This document shows positions 25,783-40,700 of a stretch of DNA of 64,000 nt, piece after piece. The notes under the pieces are model-generated. The model was not told the origin of the DNA. It saw only the letters and a list, made by a program, of their open reading frames with translations, and searched no databases. The position numbers and the translations under genes are program-made. Source of the DNA: Gordonia oryzae (GTDB taxonomy: Bacteria; Actinomycetota; Actinomycetes; Mycobacteriales; Mycobacteriaceae). Positions within the stretch are counted from its first letter, which is position 1, and each line of letters opens with the position of its first letter. Where the stretch lies: positions 186,001-250,000 of the forward strand of contig NZ_RKMH01000007.1 in assembly GCF_003797185.1 (NCBI RefSeq). The letters are read 5' to 3'.

Positions 25783-28700
25783 GCGTTGTCTCCCTCTCTG
25801 TGCCGGTTGTCCCCGTGCGGGCCGCCCCCGTGCCACCGTGTACTCGCGTCGTCGGTGCGGGGTTGCGCCCCCTCCGACATCAGTGTCGACAGCGTGCTCG
25901 CGGGACGGCGCCCCGGGGTGCCCGACGACCACTGCACCAGCGTGTCACGTTCGGCCGGGCCGACGATCGGGGCGGCACCGACCGCAGCGTCGGGCGTCTC
26001 GGTCACCGCGTCGAGCACAGCGAGGAAACGCGCCACCAACGTGGCGATACCGGCCTCGTCGAAGAGGTCGGTGGCGTACACCACCGACGACCGCCACGGT
26101 CGGTGAGCGCTCGCGCCGATGCTGATCGACAGGTCGAGCTGCGCACCGACCACCGGCGGGGTCATCGGCGTGATGACGATGCCGGAGTCGTCGACGACGG
26201 CGTCGGCGTCGGTCGGTGTCGGCTGCGCCATCGTCAGCAGCACCTGCGCCAGCGGTGAGAATGCTTGTGACCGTACCGGATCGACGGCGTCGACGACGGT
26301 CTCGAACGGGATGTCGGCGTGCGCGAACGCTTCGAGGTCCACACCCCGGACCTCGTCGAGCAACTCCGCGAATCCTGCCGCGGGATCGACGACGGTCCGC
26401 AGGACAAGCGTGTTGACGAACATGCCGATCAGTCCGTCGAGTTCGGCCTGGCCACGACCGGCGATCGGGGTGGCGATCGCGATGTCATCGGTCGCCGAGA
26501 GCCGTGCGAGAAGCACCGCGAGTGCCGCGTGGATCACCATGAACGGGGTGACGCCACTCTCGCGCGCCAGACCCGACACCCGGTCGGCGATCGGGCCGGG
26601 GATCTCGAACTCGACGAGCGCACCGGCCTGCGAAGCGACCGCGGGCCGCGGATTCTTCGCGGGCAGGTCGAGAACATCGGGGAGCCCGCGCAACTGCTCT
26701 CGCCAGTAGGTGAGCTGACGTCCGACGACGGTCTGCGGATCGTCGGTGGAGCCGAGTTCGCGGTGTTGCCACAGTGCGTAGTCGGCGAATTGCACCGGCA
26801 GTGGCGCGAATTCGGGGTTCTCGCGGGCCACCCGTGCCCGGTAGGCGGTGATCATGTCCGCGATCAAGGGCCGCATCGATTCGCCATCGCCGACGATGTG
26901 GTGGATGACCGCGAGCAGGACCCACTCGTCGTCGCCGGCGTGCCACAGCCGCACCCGGAACGGGGGTCGCGCGGTGACGTCGAAGCCGGTGGCCGCGGCC
27001 TCGTACATCTGCGTCTCGTCGTCGACCACCACCCAGTCGAGGCGGGCAAGCACGTCGTCGGGGCCGTGTACCCACTGCACGGGTTCGCCGTCGATCGTCG
27101 GGAATGTGGTTCGCAGGATCTCGTGGCGCGCAACGACATCGCGCACCGCGAGCGCCAGTGCATCGGGATCCAGGGGCCCGCTCAGGCGCAACCCGACCGG
27201 GATGTTGTAGGCGACCGACTCCGGCTGCAGGCGGTTCAAGAACCACACGCGGCTCTGTGCGAAGGACAGCGGTACGGGCTCGGGTCGCGGGACGACGGCC
27301 CGGACCGGCGCGAGTGCACCGGCGCGGCCGGCGGCCACCCGGGCCAGTGCGCGCGGCGTCGACGCCTCGAACACGTCGCGCACACCGAGATCGGCGTCGA
27401 GCGCATCACCGACGCGTGCCGCGAGTCGGGTGGCGCTGAGCGAATTGCCGCCCAGGGCAAAGAAATCCGCGGTGACCGACACGGTGGTCACGCCGAGGAT
27501 CTCGGCGAAGCACGCCACCACCGCGGCCTCGGCGGCCGATGCGGGGCCGACGTGCTCACCGGCGTCGAGCACGGGTTCGGGGAGTGCACGTTTGTCAACC
27601 TTGCCCGCAGGCGTGAGCGGCAGGTGGTCGAGGACGGTGACAGCCGCGGGCACCATGTGCGCCGGCAGTCGCCCGCCGAGGAACTCCATGAGGTCGGCCG
27701 GTGTCACCGATTCGGCTTCGGCGCCGCCGTCACCCGAGGTCACGACGTAGGCGGCGAGTGCGGTCGCGACCGATCCGCCGACCCCGATCACGACGGCGGC
27801 GTCGATCGCGGGATGCGCCGTCAGTGCCGTCTCGATCTCGCCGAGTTCGATACGCAGGCCACGCAACTTGATCTGGTCGTCACTGCGTCCGACGTACTCG
27901 ATCACCGGCCGTCCGGTATCGGACGAGCCGGTGTCGAACGGGCCGGTGCCGGGGGGTCCGGACCTGGCAACTACCCACCGGACGACGTCGCCGGTGCGAT
28001 ACATCCTCTCGCCCGGCGCGTACGGGTTGGCGATGAACCGTTCGGCGGTCAGCCCGGGGCGACGCAGATAGCCACGGGCGAGCGGGGTTCCGGTCACGTA
28101 CAGCTCGCCTGGCACACCGATCGGGACCGGGTGCAGACGGTCGTCGAGTACCAGGAGTCCGGCGCCGGCGATGGGTCCGCCGATGTGGACCGGCGCAGCG
28201 GGATCGAGTGCATCGCTGATCGCCACCGCCACCGATGCCTCGGTCGGCCCGTACGCGTTGTGGAAGGCCACCCGGCCCGACCAGCCCGTCACGAGCGCCT
28301 GCGAGACCGCCTCGCCACCGGCGATCAGGACGCGCAGATCCGGCAGGTCGGCGTCGGGATCGACGGTCGCGAGGACCGCTGGGGTCAGGAACACGTGCGA
28401 AAGCTGTTGCACGCGAAGGAACTCAGCCAGCTGCGCGCCGCCGAGCACGTCGTCGGGTCGATAGACCAGAGTCGCACCCGCGACCGACGCGAGCAGCCAT
28501 TCCAGCACGGAGGCGTCGAAACTGGCCGACGCGAAGCCCAGCACCCGGTCGCCGGTGGTGACGCCCAAACGCTCGACCTCGGCGACGGCGAAGTTGTGCG
28601 CGCCGCGGTAGGTGACCGACACGCCCTTGGGCACGCCGGTCGAGCCGGAGGTGTAGATGACGTAGGCGACGGCGTCGAGGTTGTCCGCGCCACCGGGAAC

Positions 28701-31700
28701 GTCGAGGCCCATGTCCGGTTCGCCGGTCCCTGGTTCGACGGTCCCGAGTTCACGCGAGCCTGCGACGAGGTCGTCGACGGTCAGCCAGTCGAGTCCGCCC
28801 GGTGCGGGGAGTTCCTCGCCAGGAGAGCAGATACCCACGAGCACAGCCGAATCGGTGATCATGTGCGCGATGCGGTCGGCCGGGTATCCGGGGTCGATGG
28901 ACAGGTAGGCGGCACCGAGTCGGGTAATCGCCCACAGTACCGCCAAACGGTCGACGCGGCGCCCGAGCGCCACAGCGACGATCGTGTCGGTCCCGATGCC
29001 GCGAGCCCGCAGTCCGCGGGCTATCGCGGCCGAGCGGGTGTCGAGATCACGGTAGGTCAGCGATCGACCGTCGGCGTCGGTCACCGCGGGGGTATCCGGG
29101 TGCGCGGCGGCGACCTCGGCGAAGACCTCACGCAGATGACGTGGCGTGGCGGCCTCTCCGCCGCTGACCGGGGTCAGCGACCGGCGGGTCTCGACGGGTA
29201 CCAATTGCAGGTCTCCGCAGGCGATGTCGGGCGCACTGGCGATCGTTGCGAGGATCGTGCGTACCGCGGCGGCGAATCGTTCGATCTGCGCGGCGTCGAA
29301 GACGGCGGGCAGGTACTTGAGCGTGATAGCCACACCCTGGGCCGAGGGTGTCGCCGACAGGTTGAGCGGATAGTGCGTCGAGTCGCCGGCGTCGATGCCG
29401 AGGATCTGCAGACCGCCGGTCAGGGCGGCGTCGGCGGTCGACAGCGACTCGCTCGCGACCGGGAACGACTCGTACACGGTCAGCGTGTCGAACAGCACGG
29501 GGAGCCCGGTGGTCGCGGTGATCTCCGGTAGGCCGAGGTGCTGGTGATCGAGCACGGTGATCTTGTCCTGTTGCAGGCGCCGCAGCACCTCGGCCGCCGA
29601 CGAGCCGGGATCGACATCGACGACGACGGGCAGCGTGTTGATGAACAGCCCCACCATCGATTCGACGCCGTCGAGATCGGCCGGCCGACCGGACACGGTT
29701 TCACCGAATCCGACGACCCGGTTGCCGGTCAGGCGCGAGAGCAGCACCGACCACGCGAACTGCAGCACCGTGCTCACGGTGACCCCGAGATCGCGGGCGA
29801 GTGCGTCGAGCGCGGTGGACAATTCGGCGCCGAGATGTTCGGTGTGATCGCGCGGCGGGGTGGAGATGTCGTCGTCGTTCTGCGGCGCCACCAGTGTCGG
29901 CTCGGTGAGCGGGGCGAGCACTCGGCGCCAGGTGTCCAGACCTGTCGAGTCGTCGCGCGCGGCGAGCCGGCGGACGTGCGTACCGAAGTCGGCCGCCACT
30001 GCACCGCCGCTCGGTTCGGCATCCGGATCCCGGTGCGCGAGCGCGGAGGTGAATGTGGTGCGCCCGGCGTAGAGCGCGAGGAGGTCGGCCAGGACGAGCG
30101 GCCCCGACCAGCCGTCGAGCAGGATGTGGTGGTTGGTGACGATCAACGATGCCGTCTCGCCGTGGCGGATCAGCACGAACCGGATCAACGGTGGGGCGTC
30201 GAGGGCAAACGGCGCGAGCTTCTCGGCCGCGGCGATCTCGGAGACGGACTCGGCGGCCTCGTGCGACCCTCCGCACAGATCGAGTTCACGCCACGGGATA
30301 TCGACAGCCTCGGGCACGACGGCGACGACCGCACCGGCATCGGTGCGGACATATCCGCTGCGCAGCACCCGATGGTGCGCGAGCAGCGCGGCGGCCGCGG
30401 CATGTAGCCGTTCCACGTCGATCTCGCCGCCGAGCTCGAGAATCGCCTGTGTCACATAGACATCGACGCCGTCGCCCCCGGTGGCCATCTCCGACTGGAA
30501 GTACAGGCCCTGTTGCAGTGGCGTGAGCGGCCACACGTCGGCGCCGGGGAAACGCACGGCGAGCGTGTCGAGTTCGTCCTGGCTGATGGTGGTGCCGGGA
30601 ATGTCGGACGGGCTCGCTCCGATCGGTGCACCGCCGGCCACGACCCCGGCGAGCGTCCGGAGTTCGGCGCTGAAACGCGCTCCGAGATCTGCGACGGCGG
30701 CGGCGGTGAAGAGCGCCGACGGGTAGGTCAGCGAGGTGACCAGTTCCCGTCCGCGCGTACCGGTCCGGGTGGCCACGGTGACACTGAGTGCGTTGAGCGC
30801 CACCATCGCACCGGTCGCCGACGCGGCGAAACCGGGTGCGTCCCCGGCGGGGGTAAACGGTATCTCCTGTGGCGCAACGGCGTCGGTGCCACCGGTGCCA
30901 CCGGCTGCGCGGCCGGCGCCAAAGAAGTTGAATCCGATACTCGGCAGCGGGCGGGTGGTGAGCTCACTGCGGGGATCGGGGTTCGCGTACCGCAGCAGCC
31001 CGAAGCCGATGCCTGCGTCGGGGATCGACAGGCGTTCTTCCTTGGCCGCCTTGACCGCGTGGATCGCGTCGACCGACGGGTCGAGGCGCACGGGCGCGAT
31101 CGTCGTGAACCATCCGACGGTGCGTGACAGGTCGCTGCCGTACGGGTGCGGTCCCGATGCGACGATGTCCTCGTTGCGTCCGTGACCCTCCACGAGCACC
31201 GACACCGGACCTCGGTCGTCGATGCCGCGTGCGTGCTGCCATCCGCGCACGGCGCGGGCGAGCGCTCCGAGCAGGACATCGCCCGCGCCCCCACCGAAGG
31301 CGTGCGGTACGGAGGTCAGGACGGCCTCCGAGGTCGACGGGTCGAGGATCTCGGTGACCGACACCTCGGTGGCGAACCGGTCGCGGCCGGGGTCGACCTC
31401 GGCGCCGAGATCGGTGGCGCGGGCAGGCAGCCGATCGAGCCAGTAGCCCTCCTCCGACATTCGGCGTTCAGCTTGGGCGGCAACCGCATCCGCCCACGTA
31501 CGTGCCGAGGTGACCTCCGGTCGCAGCGCGAGCCCGGTGGCGCCGGACTGGGCCTGTCCCCAGGCGGTGACGAGATCTTCCAGCAGGATCGGCCACGACA
31601 CCGCATCGACGCCGAGATGATGGATCACCAGGACGAGGCGGGCCGCTCCGGCCGGGTCGACGACGAGTTCGGCGGCGACGAGTGCACCGGTGGTGGGGTC

Positions 31701-34700
31701 GAGGCGCGCTGATGCGTCGGCGAACGCGGTGTGCAGATCGGTGGTGAATCCGTCGGTGCCGACCGCAGAGCCGGATCGCCGGGCGCCGACCGCGGCTGCG
31801 ATGTCGACGTCCGCACCGGCGGTGAGCGTCCAGCCGTCGTCGGTGGGCACCAGTGCGGCCGTGAGCATCGGGTGGGTGTCCACCACCCGCGCGAGCAGAG
31901 CCGCGACCGACGACGCAGTGGCGTCGGCGGGCACGTACAGCACCCGCGACTGCGAGAAGTCACGGAAATCCGAAGGCTGCGTGGAATGTTCGATCATCCA
32001 CGACACCACCGCCGGTGGTGCGACGGGGCCGCGGGCACCGGTCTCGGGCAGCATCGGCAGCGTGGTCGCGCTGTCGAGCGCGGCCCGCGCCATCGCGCGC
32101 ACGGTGCGGTGTTCGAAGATGTCACGTGGCGAGAGCGACAGGCCCGTCGCGCGGACCGCCGACGCGAGCCGGATCGACATGATCGAGTCGCCGCCCAGGG
32201 TGAAGAACGAGTCGGTGACCGACACCCGCGGAAGTCCGAGGAGACCGGCGACGATCGCGGCGAGGGTTTCCTCGACCGCATTCGCCGGCGCCACGTACTG
32301 TGCTGTCGCGAACTCGAAATCGGGCGCGGGCAGGGCCTTGCGGTCGAGCTTACCTGCGCTGCCCAGCACGACGTCGTCGAGTGGCATCCACACCGTGGGT
32401 CGCATGTACTCGGGCAGTGCGGCGGCCACGGCGGCCCGAGCGGCATCGAGATCCACCGTCGACGGCGAGACGTATGCCACCAGATGTGCGCCGCCGGTGT
32501 CGGATTCGGCGACGGTGGCCGCGGTGTGGACAACCCCGGGCACCGTCGCGATGACCGATTCGATCTCGCCGAGTTCGATGCGCTGGCCCCGCAACTTCAC
32601 CTGGAAGTCGGTGCGGCCCAGGTATTCGATCTCCCCGGAGGTGTTCCAGCGCACCAGGTCTCCGGTTCGGTACACGCGGGCGCCGGGCGCCCCGAAGGGG
32701 TCGGCAACGAAGCGTTCGGCGGTCAGCACGGGAGCGCCGGCATAGCCGCGGGCGACCTGGGTGCCGCCGAGATACAGCTCGCCGGGCACGCCGACGGGTA
32801 CCGGGCGCAGCCGGGCGTCGAGCACGAGTGTGGTGGTGTTCCACACCGGCACCCCGATGGGCACGATCCGATCGGCATGGGTGACATCGGCGTAGGCCAC
32901 CTCGACCGCCGCCTCCGTCGGGCCGAACAGGTTGACGATCGCGACGTCGGGCAGCAACTGATGGGCTCGTACGGTCACCGCGGGCGGCAGTGCCTCACCG
33001 GAGGCGAACAGCCAGCGCAGCGAGGTCAGCTCCGAGAACTGTTCGGGCGGGACCACATCGAGGAACACCGCGAGCATCGACGGCACGAAGTGCACCGAGG
33101 TGGCGCGCGTCGCAGCGATCAGATCGGCGATATAGAGAGGATCGGCGTGACCGCCGGCGTCGGCGATCACCATCTGCGCGCCGGCGATGACCGGTCCGAA
33201 CAACTCCGGCACCGAGACGTCGAAGGTGTACGGGGTTTTCTGGATGATGCGGTCGCCGACGGTCCACGGATATTCCGACAAGCCCCAACGCAGCCGGTTG
33301 AGCACCGACGCGTGGGAGACGGTGACACCCTTGGGACGTCCGGTGGAGCCGGAGGTGAACAGTGTGTAGAGCGCATCGTCACCGCGGATCGGGCGGAGGC
33401 GCTCGGCATCGGTGAACGGTGCGGTCGACTCGTCGACCGCGACGGTGGTGTCCACCACCATCGACGTGACGACACCGGCGAGGGCGTCGAGATCGGCGGT
33501 CACCGGACGCGGGCCGGTGAGCAGCACACGGACACCGGCGGTATCGACCATGTGGCGCAGGCGTTCGGCCGGCGCGGCGGTGTCGATCGGGACGTACTGG
33601 CCGCCGGCGGCGACGACGGCATGGATCGCGACGACCATCTCGATCGAGCGATCGATGCACACACCGACCGCCACCTCGGGGCCCACGTCCGCTGCGCGCA
33701 ATGTCCGTGCCAGCGACGCCACCCGCGCGCCGAACTCGCCGAAGGTCACCGTTCGGTCGCGCAGCGACAGCGCCACATCGTCGGGTGCGGCACTGACGCC
33801 CGCGGCGACCGCATCGGCAACCGAGCCGGCCGGGATGCGCACCGACGCACCGGTCGCGCGCGCCAGCAGCGCGTCGGTCTCGGCGGCGGCCAGGATCGGT
33901 GCGTCGGCGACGGCGATGGCAGGGTCGGCGGTCAGCGAGTCCAGTAGCGCGACAAAGGCGTCGAGCATTGCGTCGATGCGCGCATCGTCGAAGAGGTCAC
34001 GGGCGAAGACGGCCTCGATCGGCCAGTCGGCGCCGTGATCGGCCACCGAGACACTCACGGTCAGATCGAGTTTGGCCGGTGGATCGGCCGGGCTGACCGG
34101 GGTGATGGTCAGGTCGGCGATGCCGGTAGCGGTCGGCGCGGCCGCGAACTCGGGCAGCGTCGACTGATCGAGTGTCAGCATGACCTGCGCGAGCGGCGCG
34201 AAGGCTTCCGAACGGACGGGGCTGACCGCGTCGACGATCATCTCGAAGGGCACGTCGGCATGGGCGAACGCCTCGAGGTCGGATTCGCGGACCTGATCGA
34301 GCAGCTCGGCGAAAGCCATGTCGGGTGTCACCCGCGCCCGGAGCACCAGCGTGTTGACGAACATACCGACGAGCGGGTCGAGTGCACGCTGGCCGCGGCC
34401 GGCGATCGGTGTGGCGACGGTGATGTCGTCACCGGCCGACAACCGCGACAACAACACCGAGAGTGCGGCGTGGACCACCATGAACGGGGTGAGTCCACGC
34501 TCGGCGGCGAGCGTGCGGATTCGGTCCCCGACCGCCGCGGGCACCGCACCGGTGACGCGTCCGCCACGTTGCGTGGCCGCCATCGGGCGGGGTCGATCGG
34601 CGGGCAGGTCGATGACGTCGGGTACCTCGGCCAAGGCGTCGGTCCAGTACGCGAGCTGGCGGCCGACCACCGACGTCAAATCGTTGCGGTCGCCGAGTTC

Positions 34701-37700
34701 GCGATGCTGCCACAGGGCGAAATCGGCGAATTGCACCTCCAGCGGCTCGAAATCCGGTGCGCCACCGCGACCGCGGGCCAGATATGCCGTCATGAGGTCG
34801 CCGACCAACGGCTGCATGGACTCCCCGTCGGCGGCGATGTGATGCACGACGAGCGCCACGATGTGCTCGTCATCGCCGGTGCGCAGTACCCGGCCACGGA
34901 TCGGGAGTTCGGCCGCGACGTCGAAGCCGGTGGTGACCGCGGCCTCGATCTCGTCGACGGAATCGACCACCGCCCAGTCCACTTCGTCGTCGATCGCGCC
35001 AGCGGGGTGGATGAGCGCCGAGGCACTCTCGCCGTCGGCGACGAAGGTGGTGCGCAGCACCTCGTGGCGGGTAACCACATCGGCCAGCGCCGCACGCAAT
35101 GCCGCGACGTCGAGCTGGCCGGTCACACGGAACACAGCCGGAATGTTGTAGGTGGGCAGTGCCGGATCGAACTGGTTGATAAACCACATCCGCTGCTGCG
35201 CGAAAGAGAGCGGGATGCGTTCGGGGCGTGGGACGGTCGCGGTCACCGGCGGCAGTCCCGACGCCCGGCCGGCCACCGCGGCGGCGAGGGTGCGCACCGT
35301 CGGCGTGTCGAACAGATCGCGGATCGACGTCTCTACCCCCAGTGCTTCACCGACCCGGGCGACCAGCCGTGCCGCCGACAACGAATTCCCGCCGAGGTCG
35401 AAGAAGGACTCGACGACGCTGATCTCGTCGATCCCGAGGATCTCGGAGAACACGTCGGCGACAGCACGCTCCGCCGCGGATGCCGGTGCGACGATCTCGA
35501 CCGTCTCGAGCACCGGCTCCGGTAGCGCGGCCTTGTCCAGTTTGCCGACCGGCGTCAGCGGGAGAGCATCGAGGAAGGTCATTGTGGCAGGCACCATGTG
35601 CGCCGGGAGTGACCGCGCGACATGCGTTTTCAGATCGGCGGCGCTCACGGACCCGGGGTCGGCGACGACGTAGCCGGCCAGTGCGGTGGCCACCGAACCG
35701 CCGACGCCGACGACGACCGCCGAATGCACCGCGGGGTGCGTGGAGAGCGCCGACTCGATCTCGCCGAGCTCGATGCGCAGCCCGCGCAGTTTGACCTGAT
35801 CGTCGCTGCGCCCGGAGTATTCGAGCACCGGTGCGCCGGTGGCATCGGCCCGCCAGCGGACGACATCGCCGGTGCGGTACATCCGATCACCCGGCCGCCC
35901 ATGCGGATTGGCGACGAAGCGGTCGGCGGTCAGGCCGGGACGGTCGAGGTAGCCGCGGGAGAGCGGCAGTCCGCAGACGTACGCCTCGCCCGGCACACCG
36001 ATCGGAACCGGGCGCAGGTGGGCGTCGAGCACCATCAGTCCGGCCCCGGCGAGCGGGCCGCCGAGGGTGACCGGTTCACCGACCGACATCGGCGCGCTGA
36101 TCGTCACGCCGATGGTGGTTTCGGTGGGCCCGTACAGATTCTGGATACGACGCAGCGGCGCCCACGCGTCCTTCAACGCCGTCGGGACCGCCTCGCCGCC
36201 GGCGTAGACCACGCGCAACGCGGGCACCGAGTGCGGGTCGACGGTGGCGAGCACCGTCGGGGTGAGGAAGGTGTGCGTGATCGCCTGACGCATCAGGAGA
36301 TCCTGCAGCGCCGGACCGCCGACGGCCTCGGCCGGACGGTAGATGAGCACCCCACCGGATACCGCGGCCAACAGATATTCGAGCACCGAGGCATCGAAGC
36401 TCGGCGACGCGAATCCCAGCACCCGCGAGTACTCGTCGGCGTTCGATCGGCGGATCTCCTCGGCGGCGAAATTCGCGAGACCCGAATGGGTCACCGCGAC
36501 ACCCTTGGGCCTGCCGGTGGATCCGGAGGTGTAGATGACGTAGGCGACGTTGTCGACCCGGACCTCACCGAGCAACTCCGCGGCAGTGACCGCGGCACCC
36601 TCAGCGGCCGCGATCACCTCGGCGACCGCCGGGTCGTCGAGGCGGACCCAGTCGAATGCCGCACCGGGCAGTACCTCGGTGGCGACCGCGGAGAGGCCGA
36701 GGATCGCACCGGAGTCCTCCACCATGTTCGCGACGCGCTCGGCGGGATAGTCCGGGTCGATCGGCACGTAGCCGCCGCCGGTCTTGGCGACCGCCCAGAT
36801 GGAGACAAGCAGATCCACCGAGCGCCCGATCGCCAGTGCCACGAGTTTCTCGGGTCCGATGCCACGGGCGATCAGCCAGCGCGCCAACCGATTCGAACGT
36901 TCGTCGAGTTCGCGGTAGGTCAACGAGACGTTGTCGGCGTCGACCACGGCCTGGCGTGGCCCCCAGGTCGCGGCAGCATCAATGACGATGTCGCGCAGAA
37001 GTTTCGGTGCGGTACCCGCTCCCCCGGTCACCACGGCGTCGGAGTCTGCGATCGCCACCGGTTCGGGTGCGGACACACGCGCCGCCTCGGCAGTCCGGGC
37101 CAGCTCGGCCACCGACGGTTCGCGGCCGACCGCGATGCGACCGACAGGTGCGGCGGGATCACTCAGCGCCTCGTCGAGGACGTCGACGAGACGCCCGGTG
37201 AACGCGGAGACCGTCGACTCGTCGAACAGATCGGTGGCGTAGAGCACCGAGCCCGGCCAGTCGGCCCCGGCCGTATCCCCTGCTGTCGGGGAGACGCTCA
37301 CCAGGAGATCCACCCGGGCGGGAACGACGTCGGTGGCAATCGGTTCGACACGCAGACCGGCGATCTCACCGACAGACAGGTCGGCGCCCGCCAATTCCGG
37401 CAGGGCGGTCTGATCGAAGGTGAACCACACCTGGGTGAACGGCGCGAACGCCTCGGACCGCACCGCGTCGGAGGCGTCGACGACCGCCTCGAACGGGGCG
37501 TCGGCGTGCGCGAAGGCCTCCAGATCGGTGTCCTTGATCGCGGCCAGCAGGTCGGCGAATCCGTGGTCGGCGTCGACCCGGGTGCGCAGCACCAAGGTGT
37601 TGACGAACATGCCGACGAGCGGATCGAGCACGGCCTGTCCGCGTCCGGCGATCGGGGTGCCGATGGCGATGTCGTCGCTGCCCGAGAGGCGGGACAACAA

Positions 37701-40700
37701 CAACGACAGCCCGGCGTGAACCACCATGAACGGCGTGGTGCCGTACTCGACGGCGGCCGCGCGGACCTTGTCCCCGGTCGCGGCCGGCAGTGTGAACGGC
37801 ACCCGCGCACCGCGGCCGCTCGCACGGGGCGGGCGGGGCCGATCGGTGGGGATGTCGAGGACGTCGGACAGTCCGGCGAGCTTGGCCCTCCAGTAGGCTA
37901 TCTGTTGCCCGACAACAGATTCGGGATCATCCGGCGATCCCAGCACGTCGTGCTGCCAGAGCGCGACATCGGCGAACTGCACCTCGAGGTCGGCGAACTG
38001 TGGATCGGTGTCCGCGGTCTCGGCGAGGTATGCGGTCACCAGATCGGAGACCAGCGGTGCCACCGACTCGCCGTCGGAGGCGATGTGGTGGGTGACGACG
38101 GCGAGGACGTGCTCGTCGATACCGATCCGTGCGACGCGTACCCGGATCGGCCACTGCGTGGCGACGTCGAAGCCCTCGGCCACCGCGGCCTGGACGTCGG
38201 CGACCGAATCCACCTGTGCCCAGTCGAGTTTCGCCGCCACGGCGGACGGACGGCCGATCTTCTGGTACGGCACACCGGATTCGGCCGGGAAGGTGGTTCG
38301 CAGCACCTCGTGACGGGTGACCACGTCGACGACGGCGGCATGCAGCGCGTCGACGTCGAGCAGACCGGTCAAGCGCAACACGATCGGGATGTTGTACGCC
38401 GCAGAGGTGGTGTCGAGTTGATTGACATACCACATGCGCTGCTGCGCGAATGCCAGCGGAACGCGTTCCGGGCGAGGCGATACCGCGGTGATCGGCGGGC
38501 GAGTGTCACCGTTGCCCGCGGTGGCCGCGACGAGCGCGCGCACCGAGGGCGCATCGAAGAGATCGCGGACGCCGACGTCGGTGCCCAGTGCGTCGGCGGC
38601 CCGGGCTGCCAGGCGCATCGCCGACAGCGAGTTGCCGCCGAGGTCGAAAAAGCTGTCGGTGACACTGATCTGCTCGACTCCGAGAATGTCGGCGAACACC
38701 TCGGCGACGCGAGTCTCCGCCACACCGACGGGTGCCACGTAGTCACCGGCCTCGAATACCGGTTCCGGCAGGGCTCGCCGGTCGATCTTGCCAGCGGTGT
38801 TGAGGGCGATGTCGGCGACCGGCATCCACACGGTCGGCCGCATGTACTCCGGGAGCGACTCGGCGACCACGGCGCGCACCGCATCGAGGTCGACGGTCTC
38901 GCCGGGGGTTGCGGAGACATAGCCGACGAGATGCTCACCACCGCCGGGAGCGGAAGCGACTGTTGCAGCCGCGTGCACCACACCCGGGGCCGCGGCGATG
39001 ACCGACTCGATCTCGCCGAGCTCGATGCGCTGCCCGCGGAGCTTCACCTGGAAGTCGGTGCGGCCCAGGTACTCCAACACTCCATCCGGACGGCGTCGCA
39101 CCAGGTCACCGGTGCGATAGAGACGGGCTCCCGGCGCGCCGTACGGATCGGCGACAAAGCGCTCGGCAGACAGATCCGGCCGGGCCGCATACCCGCGCGC
39201 AAGTTGCACGCCGCCGAGATACAGCTCGCCGGGCACACCGTCGGGAACGCGATGCAACCGCGAATCGAGGACCACCGCCGACGAATTCCACACCGGCACA
39301 CCGATCGGGACGGTCGGGTCGTCGGCGGCGACGTCGCCGATCTGCTCGTAGGTGATCTCGACGGCGGCCTCGGTGGGACCGTACAGGTTGAAGAACAACG
39401 CCTCGGGCCACAACGCACGAGCCTGCGCCGCGACGGCCGGCGGCAAGGCCTCACCGGTCGCCGAGACGATCCGCACCGAATCGAGGCCGGCGAGCCGCTC
39501 CTCGCGGTGTGGGCCGGAGCCGAGGATCTCGAGGAACACCGAGAGCATCGACGGCACGAAGTGCACCATGGTGGCGCGGGTGCGGCGGATCTCGTCGGCC
39601 ACGTACCCGGGGTCGAGATGCCCGCCGTCGGCCAGCACGACCAGGGTGGCACCGATCATCAACGGCGCGAACAGTTCCGGGACCGAGCAGTCGAAGGTGT
39701 AGGGCGTCTTCTGTAGCACCACGTCACCGGCGTCGATCGGGAGGGTGTCCAGGCCCCACCACAACCGGTTGAGCACCGCGGTGTGCGAGAGCGTGACCCC
39801 CTTGGGGCGACCGGTGGAGCCGGAGGTGAACAGGGTGTAGGCGGCGGCGTCACCGAGGAGTACCGTCGGGCGGTCGGCGTCGGTGACCGGTTGCGCCGCT
39901 GCCGAGTTCACGTCGACGTCGGTGCTCGAGTCTACCCGGAGGATGCGAACACCGGCGTCGACCGCGGCTCCGACCGCGGCTGCTGCGGCTTTGGTGTCGG
40001 CGACGAGCAGGGCCGCGGCACCGGCGGTGTCGAGCATGTACCGCACCCGATCGGCGGGCGCATTGACGTCGATCGGCACATACTGTGCACCGGCGGTCAC
40101 CACCGCGTGGATGGCCACCATCATCTCCACCGAACGCGGGATGCACAGCCCCACCGCCACATCCGGAGCGACTCCGGTCGCGATCAGCTCACGGGCGAGC
40201 GTGTTGACGCGCGCACCGAACTCGGCGTAGGTGACCTCGCGCGCACCGAAGACCAGGGCGCGGGCGGCCGGGGTTCGGCTCACCTGTGCGGCGAGGGCGT
40301 CGGGCACGGTTGCCGGCGCCGGCAGGTCGACTCGCGCCCCCCATTCGCCATCGGCGATGCGGGCGGTCTGCGCGGGGTCGAGCAGCGCGGCGTCTCCGAC
40401 GGCCACGGACGGCGTGGTGCAGAGTTGCTGCAGCAGTGCGATGAACCGCGCCGCGAGCGCGTCGATCCTCGACTCGTCGAACAGGTCGGTCGCATACGTG
40501 ACCGACAGACCCCACTCCTGCCCGTCCGGACGGGAGGCGACGGTGACGTAGAGGTCGGTCTGGGCCGCCACGCTCACATCGTCGACGGCAGTGACCGTCA
40601 GACCACCCGCATCACCGAGCGCGTCGGTGGCCGAGGCTGCTGGATCGAACGAGAAGATGACCTGGGTGAGAGGCGAGAAAGCCTCGGAACGCACCGGATT

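Noticed and set aside
25783-25932. Extension of NRPS2 to an in-frame start at 25932
   Set aside because: The added 50 residues match no NRPS sequence and overlap the NRPS1 tail. The GTG at 25782 has a good ribosome binding site and matches the C-A linker.
35622-39716. Very long plus-strand open frame (over 1,300 codons) opposite NRPS1, and similar ones at 26319-29531 and 23227-25449
   Set aside because: They mirror the NRPS codons, lack any domain, and arise from the strong GC bias at third codon positions.
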